From Cyclobacteriaceae bacterium (GTDB taxonomy: Bacteria > Bacteroidota > Bacteroidia > Cytophagales > Cyclobacteriaceae), in NCBI GenBank assembly GCA_022841475.1, contig JALHRJ010000005.1, forward strand, positions 87,070-151,069: 64,000 nt of DNA, written 5' to 3'. Positions 10,206 to 19,448 of this stretch are shown here, piece after piece (positions within the stretch are counted from its first letter, which is position 1; each line of letters starts with the position of its first letter). The notes beneath the pieces are model-generated. The model did not search any database. It saw only the letters and a list, made by a program, of their open reading frames with translations, and was not told where the DNA came from. The translations under genes were made by a program, and so were the position numbers.

Positions 10206-10225
10206 GGCAGCGGAGATGCGCTGCC
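10206..10225 (-). terminator. Rho-independent terminator of the coiled-coil protein gene
   Basis: A perfect 7-base-pair stem (ggcagcg with cgctgcc) and 6-base loop lies 23 bases after the upstream stop on the minus strand and is followed by seven T residues in that orientation (10199-10205). It also argues that the collagen-like gene starts downstream of it, at 10165. Confidence 0.85.
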
Positions 10226-10247
10226 TTCTGTTTTTAAGCAAGTTGGT

Positions 10248-10880
10248 TTATTTTGGCGTTTCTGTTTTTTCAGCCACCACACCTTCTAATACCTCTTTGA
10301 TTTCCACACGCTGACCGTCTTTAAATGGTACAATCCAGGCATCTTTCACGCCCATTTCGCGCATATATTTTTTAAATTTATCGGCTTCCCAATAATCTCT
10401 GAAAATACCAATGGTAAATTTCTGCTCACCCTTATCGGTAGCTTCGCCTCCAAAGTTTGGATTGTTATCAAAGTATTTGGATAGGTCTTTGTTTTTAAAA
10501 GCACCAATCTGAACCTTAAACACCACACCTTTTGAAAAATCCATTGAATTCGCAGCTGGGGCAGCTTTCAATTGATCCAGCTCAGCACGGGCGGAAGTAA
10601 GATCTCCACGCATTCTTGAGAGTTGATCTTCGAGTTCGGCAATGCGCGAATTCTTTTGACTGATCTGACTGTTGAGTGTGCTCACTTGCCCTTTGAGGGC
10701 TGAGTTATCGTTGTCAGCTACCTGTTTAGCTTCTGTAAAAGTCTTCAGGTTAGAGGGGTTCTTTGCGTATTCTTTGGCTTTCTTTTTCCATTCCTTTTTC
10801 TCCGCTTTGGATAGCTGGGCGAAAACTTGCATGCCGGAAAAAATCAGCGCCAGGCAAAGGATTACAACTTTAGTTTTCAT
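10248..10880 (-). CDS. Exported coiled-coil protein with a SPOR-like C-terminal region
   Basis: The 210-residue protein has a signal peptide cleaved after VFAQ (about residue 21), a lysine-rich helix, then a heptad-like coiled coil (about 58-105). The C-terminal part (VVFKVQIGAFKNKD, then FTIGIFRDYWEADKFKKYMREMG) resembles a SPOR or related peptidoglycan-binding fold, where a VQIGAF strand is typical. A role at the cell wall is inferred. It ends with a strong terminator and stands apart from fumC. Confidence 0.75.
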   Translation of the reverse strand: MKTKVVILCLALIFSGMQVFAQLSKAEKKEWKKKAKEYAKNPSNLKTFTEAKQVADNDNSALKGQVSTLNSQISQKNSRIAELEDQLSRMRGDLTSARAELDQLKAAPAANSMDFSKGVVFKVQIGAFKNKDLSKYFDNNPNFGGEATDKGEQKFTIGIFRDYWEADKFKKYMREMGVKDAWIVPFKDGQRVEIKEVLEGVVAEKTETPK

Positions 10881-11008
10881 TTATGTTTTGGTTTAATTCA
10901 AGGTTAAAAGTAAGAAAATATTCTGAAATAGTGTCATTCAGGCTTGTTTGGCCTTATAGCTTAAAAGAAACAAACAGCCGACTATCGATACTATCGCGTT
11001 TATTCTGG

Positions 11009-12406
11009 CTAATCTAAACTACCCACCATCTTTTCAGGCCGCACCCATTGATCGAATTGTTCCGAAGTTACAAGCCCAAGTTCTATAGCAGCTTCACGTA
11101 ACGTCTTATTTTCCTTGTGTGCTTTCTTGGCAATCTTAGCCGCATTTTCATAACCAATGTGTGTGTTTAGCGAGGTTACCAACATCAGCGAGTTCTCCAT
11201 GTGTTGTTTGATTATTGAAAGATTCGGCTCAATACCAATAGCACACTTATCATTGAAAGAGACACACGCATCGCCAATCAGGCGCGCAGATTGCAACACG
11301 TTCGATGCAATTACGGGTTTGAATACATTCAATTCAAAATGACCATTGGCACCACCAAAAGAAACAGCCACATCGTTGCCAATCACCTGTGCGCAAACCA
11401 TAGTAAGTGCTTCTGGTTGGGTAGGATTTACTTTGCCGGGCATAATTGACGAGCCGGGTTCGTTATCCGGAATAACAATTTCACCTATGCCCGAGCGTGG
11501 GCCCGAACTTAACATGCGGATGTCATTACCAATTTTATTCAATGCTACAGCCGCGCGCTTTAAGGCCCCTGAAAGTTCAACCATGGCATCATGCGCAGCG
11601 AGTGATTCAAATTTGTTAGGTGCAGTAATAAAAGGATAGCCAGTAAGGTCTGCGATTTTTTTTGCTACCAGCACATCATATCCTTTGGGAGTATTTAATC
11701 CGGTGCCAACCGCTGTGCCACCCAGCGCTAGCTCACGGATTGCCTCCAATGCATTCTTAATGGCGCGGATACTGTTATCTATTTGTTGAACATAGCCACT
11801 AAACTCCTGACCGAGTGTGAGCGGTGTAGCATCCATAAAGTGGGTGCGACCTGTTTTTACAATCGTTTTATATTCAGCCGATTTTTTTGCCAGCGTATCG
11901 CGCAGTTTTTTCATTCCCGGAAGTGTGATTTCCATCACCTGCTTATAAGAAGCAATGTGCATGGCGGTAGGAAAGGTGTCGTTGGAGGATTGTGATTTGT
12001 TTACATCATCGTTGGGATGCAGAACTTTTTTTTCATCGGTAAGTTTGCCGCCACTTAACACATGTGCGCGGTAAGCGATCACTTCATTGGCGTTCATGTT
12101 GCTTTGTGTGCCGGAGCCCGTTTGCCAGATAACCAGGGGAAATTGATCGTCAAGTTTTCCGGCTACAATTTCATCGCATACCTTTCCAATCAGATCTTTC
12201 TTGTCGGCAGCTAATGCACCTAATTCGTGATTGGCCTGGGCAGCGGCTTTTTTCAAATAGCCAAAAGCATAAATAATCTCCTTAGGCATACTTGCCTCGG
12301 GACCGATTTTAAAATTATTGCGTGAACGTTCAGTTTGTGCACCCCAATATTTATCGGCAGGCACTTGCACTTCACCCATCGTGTCTTTCTCAATGCGGAA
12401 ACTCAT
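11009..12406 (-). CDS. fumC: Fumarate hydratase class II
   Basis: This 465-residue enzyme interconverts fumarate and malate in the TCA cycle. The fumarase/aspartase signature [11 protein letters not shown] is present near residue 318, along with the [11 protein letters not shown] and [18 protein letters not shown] substrate-binding segments. Length and the C-terminal end (VRPEKMVG) fit class II, the oxygen-stable iron-free type. It is flanked on the same strand by an oxygenase upstream (72 bases) and looks singly transcribed. Confidence 0.96.
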   Translation of the reverse strand: MSFRIEKDTMGEVQVPADKYWGAQTERSRNNFKIGPEASMPKEIIYAFGYLKKAAAQANHELGALAADKKDLIGKVCDEIVAGKLDDQFPLVIWQTGSGTQSNMNANEVIAYRAHVLSGGKLTDEKKVLHPNDDVNKSQSSNDTFPTAMHIASYKQVMEITLPGMKKLRDTLAKKSAEYKTIVKTGRTHFMDATPLTLGQEFSGYVQQIDNSIRAIKNALEAIRELALGGTAVGTGLNTPKGYDVLVAKKIADLTGYPFITAPNKFESLAAHDAMVELSGALKRAAVALNKIGNDIRMLSSGPRSGIGEIVIPDNEPGSSIMPGKVNPTQPEALTMVCAQVIGNDVAVSFGGANGHFELNVFKPVIASNVLQSARLIGDACVSFNDKCAIGIEPNLSIIKQHMENSLMLVTSLNTHIGYENAAKIAKKAHKENKTLREAAIELGLVTSEQFDQWVRPEKMVGSLD

Positions 12407-12478
12407 AGTTGTATGTTTTGGTTAACAAATTTAAACTTCACAAACCCAATTAAAAGGGAATCCAATCGAAAGTTAAAA

Positions 12479-13099
12479 TCAAAGGTGCCGAAGATCTGCA
12501 TGTTGATCCAAAATCCAACCGGTTAAACTTAATCGTTCGCGTGTGGCGGGCAACACCTCATGTTCTAACAGATCACTTCGGAAACAAACGAGCCGACCGG
12601 CCTCTGGCATAATATCGAGTTCGGTATCGGCAAAATAAATACGTAACTGTCCACCTTCTGATTCTTTCCAATCTTTATTGAGATAACAAATAACAGAAAG
12701 TTTACGATGATCATCTTTTTTAAACTGATCAAGATGTCTTCTGTAATAAGTGCCCACAGGATAGACAGTACTATGAATTTCAAAGTCCTTCAAACTTAGA
12801 TACAAGGCTTGATTGACGAAAGAGATTAGCTCGTTCAATCTCAACAAGTAAATCTGCAAAGGTTGAGCAGCGGTGGTTCGGTCAATCCATTGAATATAAT
12901 CACCGCGAATTCCCTCGTTTATTTGCTTTTCCTGTTTGTGGCCAATACCAGCTTTTTTGAATTGTAACATTCCGGTTTTGAATTCGTCAAGAATGGCATC
13001 CACCTCATCGGGAGCAAGAAAGTTGTCAATGATGGCATAACCGTTTTCGGCAATTCCATCGGCCAGGTGGTTAAGTTTATCAGAGAAAGCGACATCCAT
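12479..13099 (-). CDS. 2OG-Fe(II) oxygenase (prolyl 4-hydroxylase-like)
   Basis: The 206-residue protein contains the iron ligands H122-x-D124 (RRHLDQF) and a distal His180 (LLEHEV), with Arg189 placed to bind 2-oxoglutarate (TRERLSLTGW). The order and spacing match the prolyl 4-hydroxylase/SM-20-type double-stranded beta helix. The substrate cannot be predicted. It is divergent from the LEA2-like lipoprotein gene with only 36 bases between the starts. Confidence 0.85.
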   Translation of the reverse strand: MDVAFSDKLNHLADGIAENGYAIIDNFLAPDEVDAILDEFKTGMLQFKKAGIGHKQEKQINEGIRGDYIQWIDRTTAAQPLQIYLLRLNELISFVNQALYLSLKDFEIHSTVYPVGTYYRRHLDQFKKDDHRKLSVICYLNKDWKESEGGQLRIYFADTELDIMPEAGRLVCFRSDLLEHEVLPATRERLSLTGWILDQHADLRHL

Positions 13100-13135
13100 G
13101 GTGCGAATTTAATGGCAGGAACTAACTTTGAAGCT

Positions 13136-13606
13136 ATGACTCACTCTTTTAACAGAACGATTTCAATTTTCCTTTTCGGATTTTTCGGATTCGCAATCAT
13201 TTCCTGCACACCCAAAGAGGATATAGTATTTAAGGGCGTAGAAAATATTGAAGTCCAGATGGATGGTAATAATGAGCCTCTTTTAACGGCAGATGCTTTC
13301 TTCCACAATCCGAATAACGTGCGCATGAAGTTAAAAGAAATAAATGTTGATGTACTTGTTGATGGTAAGCTTTCGGCCAAAGTAAGGCAGGATCTGAAAC
13401 TTACTATTCCGGCCAACGATGATTTTTCAGTTCAATTAAATGCCCGGCTTTCGCTTAAAGAGCTGGGATTATTGGATACAATTATAAACCTGATAGGAGG
13501 TAAAAAATATGAAATTCAATATTTGGGTTTTGTGCGTGTGGCGCTACACGGCATTACTGTAAAAGTGCCGGTAAAACATAAGGAAGAGCTTCGCATCAGG
13601 CTTTAA
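13136..13606 (+). CDS. LEA type 2 family lipoprotein
   Basis: The ATG at 13136 gives a short basic N-terminus, a hydrophobic segment and a lipobox IISC followed by TPKEDIVFKG. The rest (about residues 40-155) has the alternating pattern of the water-stress/LEA14 domain, with NPNNVRMKLKEINVDVLVDGK as its typical core. These proteins sit in the envelope and their role is unclear. The longer frame starting at 13067 would overlap the divergent oxygenase gene and lose the clean lipoprotein signal. Confidence 0.8.
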   Translation: MTHSFNRTISIFLFGFFGFAIISCTPKEDIVFKGVENIEVQMDGNNEPLLTADAFFHNPNNVRMKLKEINVDVLVDGKLSAKVRQDLKLTIPANDDFSVQLNARLSLKELGLLDTIINLIGGKKYEIQYLGFVRVALHGITVKVPVKHKEELRIRL

Positions 13607-13705
13607 CCTCAATTTCCACGTTATAAATCTATTTCTCTAAACACATTTAAAGGTTACTTTTACAAAGTAAATCTGGTTAAGACAGACCTCTTTTGATCTT
13701 GATTG

Positions 13706-14602
13706 ATGGAAAACATCCTGAATATCATTTTGATTGTGCTTTTGCTGGTGGTGATTGTCCTCCAGGTGCGTGCTTATTTGAAATTGAAGCAAAAGAATAA
13801 GCTGATTTTGGTACAAAGCCGCGAGATTAAAAGACAAATACAAGAACAGGAAAAAAGGAACAAACAGGTTGGCGATCTGGTGCATGAAAAGCAACAGTTG
13901 ATCGGCCTTGTTTCACACGACCTTAAAGGTCCCTTTAATAGGATTTTTGCACTGATCCAGTTAATGGAAATTACCTCTGAAAACCTGACGAATGAACAAC
14001 GCGAATATCTTGGCAAGATTCATCAGATTGTGGCCGATGGCCTGGGAATGATCCGCAACCTGCTCGACAATCGCAGGCTTGAAGATAAGGGTATTGACCT
14101 TACTCCGGAGCCATTAAATCTTGCGAATCTCATTGGCTCACTGATCAAAAACTATCGAACCTTATCGGAGAAGAAAAAAATCAAAATACATTTTGAAGCT
14201 ACCCAGCAGGCCACTGTACTTGCCGACAAGCTCTACGTGTATCGCATTTTCGAAAACCTTATTTCGAATGCATTAAAATTTTCTCCAGAGAATAGAAATA
14301 TCTATGTTACCGTAACTGAAAAGAGCGATAAAGTTGTGATAGCTGTTAAAGACGAAGGACCGGGTATAAGCCACGATGATCAGAAAAAACTGTATCAGAA
14401 ATTTCAGCGACTTTCAGCAAGGCCTACAGGTGGCGAAAGTTCTACAGGCTTAGGGTTAGCCATTGTAAAAGCGTTGGTCGAAAAAATGGGTAGCGAGTTA
14501 ATCTGCGAAAGCGAAGAAGGACAGGGAACAACCTTCACTGTAAAAATGGAAAAAAGTGCGGAGCCCGTTTCCAGAAAAAAATCAGTAGTAATAGATAATT
14601 AA
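13706..14602 (+). CDS. Sensor histidine kinase
   Basis: A single N-terminal membrane helix (about residues 4-22) is followed by a basic coiled coil, then the HisKA H-box SHDLKGPF (His71) and a HATPase_c domain with an N-box (ENLISNALKF), G1 (DEGPGIS) and G2 (STGLGLAIVK). No periplasmic sensor domain is present, so the signal is probably cytoplasmic or comes from a partner. The frame could begin at a TTG at 13703, but the adjacent ATG at 13706 is preferred. The response regulator is convergent and shares the TTAA stop. Confidence 0.9.
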   Translation: MENILNIILIVLLLVVIVLQVRAYLKLKQKNKLILVQSREIKRQIQEQEKRNKQVGDLVHEKQQLIGLVSHDLKGPFNRIFALIQLMEITSENLTNEQREYLGKIHQIVADGLGMIRNLLDNRRLEDKGIDLTPEPLNLANLIGSLIKNYRTLSEKKKIKIHFEATQQATVLADKLYVYRIFENLISNALKFSPENRNIYVTVTEKSDKVVIAVKDEGPGISHDDQKKLYQKFQRLSARPTGGESSTGLGLAIVKALVEKMGSELICESEEGQGTTFTVKMEKSAEPVSRKKSVVIDN

Positions 14603-14979
14603 TTGAAAAGATAATAATCCTCTTCGTTTCCGTTCAATACAGCCTGTAACGATTCAATTACATTCTCATCTTTGATTACATAATCGCGCACACCTCGCTG
14701 AATAAAGTTTAGTACCATGTTGCCATCATCTAACGAGCTCAGCATGATTACTTTGTTATTATCTTTTAATCGGGGCTTAATTTTTTCGTAAAGATCAATG
14801 CCACTCATGCCGGGCAGCTTATAATCAAAAATCATCACATCGGGCAAGTTTTTTTCTAGCGCCTTAAGCCCATCTTCTGCAGAAGTGAAAACTGTAAACG
14901 CATAGTTTGGATTTCCTCTGAGTGATTTCAGAATGAATTCAGCGTAAATAGCATCGTCCTCAACCAAATATATCGTCAT
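14599..14979 (-). CDS. Single-domain response regulator (CheY-like)
   Basis: The 126 residues make one receiver domain: acidic pair E7/D8/D9, phosphoacceptor Asp52 (MIFDYKLPG), Ser/Thr switch (LSSLDD, about 80-82) and the conserved lysine (VIKD, about residue 103). No output domain follows, so it acts through protein contacts. It faces the histidine kinase gene tail to tail, the two stop codons overlapping on a TTAA. Pairing with that kinase is likely but is inferred from position only. Confidence 0.88.
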   Translation of the reverse strand: MTIYLVEDDAIYAEFILKSLRGNPNYAFTVFTSAEDGLKALEKNLPDVMIFDYKLPGMSGIDLYEKIKPRLKDNNKVIMLSSLDDGNMVLNFIQRGVRDYVIKDENVIESLQAVLNGNEEDYYLFN

Positions 14980-15139
14980 ATCTCACGTAAGTGATTGCAA
15001 TATAGTAACGATCTTTATTTTCCGACATACCCATGTGCTAATGATAACATGAATTTTATAACATTTTGCCGTTTATTGAAACTTCTTTGTTTAAAAATAG
15101 GAATCGCCTTACCTTCCTTACATCTAACCTGCTTCTCTT

Positions 15140-16876
15140 ATGAGATACCTAAACCTTGTAGTTATTTTTCTGGCACTTTCTGCAACCAGTTGCACGGAGA
15201 CAACTAAAAAACCCCAACTCACATTCTCAATTTCGTTTACACAGGAACTGAGTGACCGGGCACAGGATGGCCGCCTGTTGCTCATGCTGGCTAATAATGA
15301 CAAGGACGAACCGCGCTTTCAGATAAATGATGGACTAACCACCCAACTGATTTTTGGAATAGATGTGGAGGGGATGCAGCCCGGACAAGAAATAATTATA
15401 AACAATGACAATACTTTTGGATTCCCCATCCAATCATTGAATGAGATACCCGCAGGCGATTATTATGTGCAGGCATTAATTAATCGTTACGAAACATTTA
15501 ATCTATCAACGGGGCACGCGATTAAATTACCACCCGATCAAGGCGAAGGGCAGCAGTGGAACAGAAAGCCCGGTAACTTTTACAATCAGCCAGTCAAAAT
15601 CTCCATTAATCCTGAGAAGAACGAAACCATCAAGTTGGTGCTGGATAAATCAATTGCTCCTTTAGAAGAGCCCAAAGACACAAAATTTGTGAAGCATATA
15701 AAGATTCAGAGTAAGCTGCTTACTCAGTTTTGGGGTCGCCCTATGTTTTTAGGTGCACACGTTTTAGTACCTGAAGGATTTGAGGAGCACCCGGAAGCAA
15801 AATATCCTTTGATGATTTACCATGGTCACTTTCCGAGCGACTTTGGTGGCTTCAGCACTGAGCCTCCTCCAGCCGACATGGACACAACAGACTACATAGA
15901 TCGCTTTGGAATTTATGGTTACAATAAGTTTCAAAAACAAGAAGCCTACAATTTCTATAAGCAATGGTCAGGTAAAAACTTTCCACGATTTCTGGTCATT
16001 GAAATACAACATGCTAATCCCTATTACGATGACTCGTATGCAGTAAACTCAGCTAACCTGGGACCTTATGGGGATGCGATAATGAAAGAGTTAGTGCCCG
16101 AAATTGAAAAACAGTTTCGTGGCATTGGTGAAGGGTGGGCGAGATTTACGTATGGTGGCTCAACCGGTGGCTGGGAAGCCCTGGCCGTGCAAATGTTTTA
16201 TCCTGACGACTTCAACGGTTGCTTTGCTGCATGTCCGGATCCTGTCGACTTCCGCGCGTATTGTCTGGTGGATATTTATAAAGACAAAAATGCTTATTGG
16301 TACGATAGCGACTTTAAAAAAGTACCACGCCCGGCTCATCGAAATTATTTGGGTCAGATTCAAAACACCATGGAAGAAACAAATCATTATGAATTAGCGC
16401 TCGGAACAAAATCGCGCAGTGGCCAGCAGTGGGATATTTGGGAAGCAGTGTATTCACCGCAAGGTGAGGATGGATATCCGAAAAGAATTTTCAACAAAGA
16501 AACCGGAGAGATTGATAAAACCGTGGTGGAGTACTGGAAGGAGAATTATGACTTGCGTTATATTTTAGAGCGAGACTGGAAAACTCTTGGACCTAAGCTC
16601 GAAGGCAAGATCCATATCTATTGTGGTGATATGGATAATTATTACCTGAATAATGCTGTGTACCTGATGGAAGATTTTTTAAAGAAAACCCAATCCCCTT
16701 TTTACAAAGGCGAAGTAGATTATGGCGACCGCGCAGAGCATTGCTGGAATGGCGATCAGGAAAATCCAAACTATGTTTCCAGGCTGCGATACAACACGAT
16801 GTATTTACCTAAAATTTTAAAACGTATTCAGGAAAGCGCACCGAAAGGAGCCGATATTAAAAGTTGGCGTTATTAA
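15140..16876 (+). CDS. Exported esterase-like lipoprotein (alpha/beta hydrolase)
   Basis: The 578-residue protein has a lipobox (SATSC, Cys about 19) and thus is probably anchored in the envelope. An N-terminal beta region (about 30-175) precedes a putative-esterase-like hydrolase domain with MIYHGHFPSD, the nucleophile elbow GGSTGGWEA (Ser near 341) and a probable catalytic histidine in RAEHCWNGD (near 534). It resembles uncharacterised Bacteroidota esterases of the D-fold. Substrate unknown. Its stop is shared with the convergent gene on a TTAA. Confidence 0.8.
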   Translation: MRYLNLVVIFLALSATSCTETTKKPQLTFSISFTQELSDRAQDGRLLLMLANNDKDEPRFQINDGLTTQLIFGIDVEGMQPGQEIIINNDNTFGFPIQSLNEIPAGDYYVQALINRYETFNLSTGHAIKLPPDQGEGQQWNRKPGNFYNQPVKISINPEKNETIKLVLDKSIAPLEEPKDTKFVKHIKIQSKLLTQFWGRPMFLGAHVLVPEGFEEHPEAKYPLMIYHGHFPSDFGGFSTEPPPADMDTTDYIDRFGIYGYNKFQKQEAYNFYKQWSGKNFPRFLVIEIQHANPYYDDSYAVNSANLGPYGDAIMKELVPEIEKQFRGIGEGWARFTYGGSTGGWEALAVQMFYPDDFNGCFAACPDPVDFRAYCLVDIYKDKNAYWYDSDFKKVPRPAHRNYLGQIQNTMEETNHYELALGTKSRSGQQWDIWEAVYSPQGEDGYPKRIFNKETGEIDKTVVEYWKENYDLRYILERDWKTLGPKLEGKIHIYCGDMDNYYLNNAVYLMEDFLKKTQSPFYKGEVDYGDRAEHCWNGDQENPNYVSRLRYNTMYLPKILKRIQESAPKGADIKSWRY

Positions 16877-17430
16877 TTAGAACTCGATTTCTTAACTAAA
16901 CATTGAATGATTTTTTGGATAATTTCAGATTGCGTTTGCGGTATTTGAATTCTCCTAACTTCGTAGTCGGCCCAAAGTGAGAGGGCTGAGATGTTTTCCT
17001 GACACAGTTTTTCAAAGCGTGATGGATCGTATTTTGTCGAAGAAATTTCTTTTGATGTTGCTTGCCAAAGAGTAAACGTGGCAGTGCTTGTACTCAATCT
17101 TTTACTTCGTGAAATAAATGCAGACTGACTTCCGTCTGCGAATTCAAGAGTTAAAATATTTCCTAACTCAACCTGATAACCCTTTTTATCCATAAACTTA
17201 ACAATCAGATAGAGGCCATCGGTTCCACTATCACTAAATTCCAATGACATAGTCAGGTTTTCTGACACCACAAAATCCAAAGGATAGTGGGAGGTACGGA
17301 TAGTCTTGTATTTAGCCTTCTTTATTTTTTCAATATAGAAGGCGCAGTCATCCTCTTGGGCAAGTAGAAATTGAGAGATGAAGCAAAGAGTAAGAAGTAA
17401 AATTGATTTGACGAAAATCCTAGCAATCAC
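16873..17430 (-). CDS. Secreted protein of unknown function (185 aa)
   Basis: Translation starts at a GTG (17428-17430); no in-frame ATG would keep the signal peptide (hydrophobic run to LLAQ, about residue 25). The mature protein is beta-rich with one cysteine near residue 29 and one near 144. I recognise no domain. It is convergent with, and overlaps by four bases, the esterase-like lipoprotein gene. The protein may be lightly expressed or conserved only in close relatives. Confidence 0.6.
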   Translation of the reverse strand: MIARIFVKSILLLTLCFISQFLLAQEDDCAFYIEKIKKAKYKTIRTSHYPLDFVVSENLTMSLEFSDSGTDGLYLIVKFMDKKGYQVELGNILTLEFADGSQSAFISRSKRLSTSTATFTLWQATSKEISSTKYDPSRFEKLCQENISALSLWADYEVRRIQIPQTQSEIIQKIIQCLVKKSSSN

Positions 17431-17466
17431 AAGTTAAAGATACCTTCACCATGGGGATCAGAAAAA

Positions 17467-17909
17467 TTATTTTTTTGATTTTACGTTGGGCCAGGTTTTA
17501 TTGGCTTTATCAATGAGCTCAGATTGTTTTTAATTCCAGGTTTTTCTTACATCGAGATTATAGTTGAGGTATAATTTGTCATTCACAATCGTCCAGGCTT
17601 CAGGGTCAGTCTTGGCTTTGTAACCTTACTCATACCATAGGCACAGTATCCACCAAACTGTGGTGCATATTTTTCTGGTTCAGTTTTAAATTTATTTAGG
17701 TTTTCCTGCGATGCAAAGGACCAGGACTCACCAGCATACATAAGAGTTAATTCCTTCGAACCTTTTACAGCCTTGCTTTCTGTAAAATAGGCAACGGCAT
17801 CATAGCCTTGTATAGCACCTTCATGGGTTGTAAATACTTCTGAGCTTTGAGCGTGTGTGTATAGTGTAATACAGAGCAGCACAACAAGGGACGTGTGAAA
17901 TCTCTTCAT
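17467..17909 (-). pseudogene. YHS-domain protein gene broken by a frameshift and a stop
   Basis: The signal peptide (MKRFHTSLVVLLCI to THAQS, start ATG at 17909) and most of the YHS domain (QGYDAVAYF, then APQFGGYCAYGMSK) are intact. Near 17623-17626 one base is missing: the frame that was open changes and the coding stops at 17583. Reading on in the other frame gives GYKAKTDPEAWTIVND and LYLNYNLDV, the normal continuation of the family, then an in-frame TAA at 17530-17532, then ELIDKANKTWP to a final stop at 17467. YHS proteins of this kind are periplasmic and thought to bind metal. Two lesions make a sequencing error less likely. Confidence 0.85.
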
Positions 17910-17976
17910 GCAATAAAAGTTTAATCGAAGATAAAGCAACCGGATCTTTGCTTCGGTCGTCTGGCTGACAAGACTC

Positions 17977-18069
17977 TTAAATAACCGGGGTGGCGTTAAG
18001 CGAATAATAACCTACTAACAATGCCACCAGAATGCCAAGTACGATAATAAATTTTTTGCGGGTAACCAT
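17977..18069 (-). CDS. 30-residue single-pass membrane microprotein
   Basis: The frame begins MVTRKK and continues with about 18 hydrophobic residues (FIIVLGILVALLVGYY), then a short polar tail (SLNATPVI). This is a classic short N-in membrane protein. A -7 box TActTTTG (18089-18096 on the plus strand) lies 19 bases upstream of the ATG. It sits alone between pdxJ and the YHS pseudogene. Function unknown; the promoter and charge pattern support a real gene. Confidence 0.5.
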   Translation of the reverse strand: MVTRKKFIIVLGILVALLVGYYSLNATPVI

Positions 18070-18189
18070 AATTTGCTGTTATCTGAACCAAAAGTAAATG
18101 ATCAGTAAAGCGTTATAAATTAAAAGACTCCATACCGGCAAATAGACGTACCGAAATGTCAGGAAATAGAACTGAAATGAAACTGGGAG

Positions 18190-18903
18190 TTACTTCAATT
18201 GCCGCAAATAAAGCTGAATTGTGTTTTCCAACCCTAGATATAAAGCATCGCAAATCAAAGCGTGTCCGATAGAAACTTCATCCAGATGGAGTAATGAGGT
18301 TTTCAAGAACTTAAGATTTTGTAAGTCGAGATCATGCCCGGCATTGATACCCAGTCCTAAAGTATGTGCAACGTGGGCTGCCTCTATATAAGGTTTAATA
18401 GAAGCCTCTTTATTTTTATGATAGTTCGATGCATACGGCTCAGTATATAATTCAATCCGGTCGGCACTGGCTTTCTTCGCACCCTCTACCATGCTTGCGG
18501 ATGGGTCAACAAATACCGAAACCCGAACACCATACGATTTAATCTCGGCAATAATTTCCTGAAGGAATCTTTCATGCTTTACTGTATCCCAACCGGCATT
18601 TGATGTTATAGCATCGGGGCCATCGGGCACCAATGTAGCTTGCGCAGGTTTTGTTTCGCGAATGAGATTGAGGTAGCGAGCGTCCGGATATCCTTCAATG
18701 TTAAATTCATTTGTAACTACTTTTTTCAATTCGATCACGTCTGCATATCTGATATGACGTTCGTCAGGGCGTGGATGCACCGTAATACCTTGAGCGCCAA
18801 AGCGCTCGCAATCCAGTGCTGTTTGGATAACATTGGGATTGTTTCCGCCCCTGGCATTTCGCAACGTGGCGATCTTATTTATGTTTACGGAAAGGCGGGT
18901 CAT
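18190..18903 (-). CDS. pdxJ: Pyridoxine 5'-phosphate synthase PdxJ
   Basis: PdxJ condenses 1-deoxyxylulose 5-phosphate with 3-amino-2-oxopropyl phosphate in the DXP-dependent vitamin B6 pathway. The 237-residue length, N-terminal [17 protein letters not shown], the [11 protein letters not shown] block and C-terminal [13 protein letters not shown] and [13 protein letters not shown] segments are characteristic of this TIM barrel. It is divergent from the yqeY-cvpA block, the conserved arrangement next to nadK in many Bacteroidota as I recall it. Confidence 0.95.
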   Translation of the reverse strand: MTRLSVNINKIATLRNARGGNNPNVIQTALDCERFGAQGITVHPRPDERHIRYADVIELKKVVTNEFNIEGYPDARYLNLIRETKPAQATLVPDGPDAITSNAGWDTVKHERFLQEIIAEIKSYGVRVSVFVDPSASMVEGAKKASADRIELYTEPYASNYHKNKEASIKPYIEAAHVAHTLGLGINAGHDLDLQNLKFLKTSLLHLDEVSIGHALICDALYLGLENTIQLYLRQLK

Positions 18904-18990
18904 AACTTTTGTAGCGTTGCGTCAAGCAGGATTTTTATCTCTATAAAAGTAGAGCTAATTTTACTTCAAAGTTATAAACGAATTTGAACT

Positions 18991-19443
18991 ATGGGACTCA
19001 GACAACAAATTGATAACGACATTAAGTCGGCTATGCTGGCAAAAAATAAAGAGGAGCTTACCGCACTTCGTTCAGTGAAGTCATTAATACTTTTGGCCGA
19101 AACTGAAAAAGGCGGCACAGGCGAAATTAGTGAGGAAGTCGAAAACAAATTACTGATGAAGGCCGCCAAGCAACGAAAGGAATCGGCCGAGATTTTTCAA
19201 AAGGAAGGACGTGACGATCTGGCCAAGAAGGAGTTGTTTGAATTGGAGGTGATCAGTCGTTATCTACCCAAGCAATTGTCGGAGGTGGAAGTCGCAGCAG
19301 AATTAAAAAAGATTATTGAGCAAGTTGGTGCCAAGGGTCCGCAAGACATGGGCAAGGTGATGGGTGTGGCAACCAAACAGTTGGCCGGCAAAGCAGAGGG
19401 TAGACTTATTTCAGAAACCGTAAAAAAAATTCTTGCCTCTTGA
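18991..19443 (+). CDS. GatB/YqeY domain-containing protein
   Basis: The 150 residues cover the YqeY fold, a stand-alone relative of the tRNA-binding tail of GatB, with the helical LRQQIDNDIKSAMLAKNKEELTALR start and the C-terminal GPQDMGKVMGVATKQLAGKAEGRL motif. Function is unknown, although a link to tRNA amidation is often suggested. It is the first gene of a five-gene run to nadK, and its stop overlaps the start region of cvpA. Confidence 0.92.
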   Translation: MGLRQQIDNDIKSAMLAKNKEELTALRSVKSLILLAETEKGGTGEISEEVENKLLMKAAKQRKESAEIFQKEGRDDLAKKELFELEVISRYLPKQLSEVEVAAELKKIIEQVGAKGPQDMGKVMGVATKQLAGKAEGRLISETVKKILAS

Positions 19444-19448
19444 GTAAA

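Noticed and set aside
10165..10282. Upstream start for the collagen-like gene at 10282
   Set aside because: It would add 39 residues that cross a strong terminator and overlap the neighbouring gene. The ATG at 10165 starts a proper signal peptide.
10941..10979. Hairpin ggcttgtttg with caaacagcc after fumC as a terminator
   Set aside because: The stem has a bulge, the loop is long and no T tract follows.
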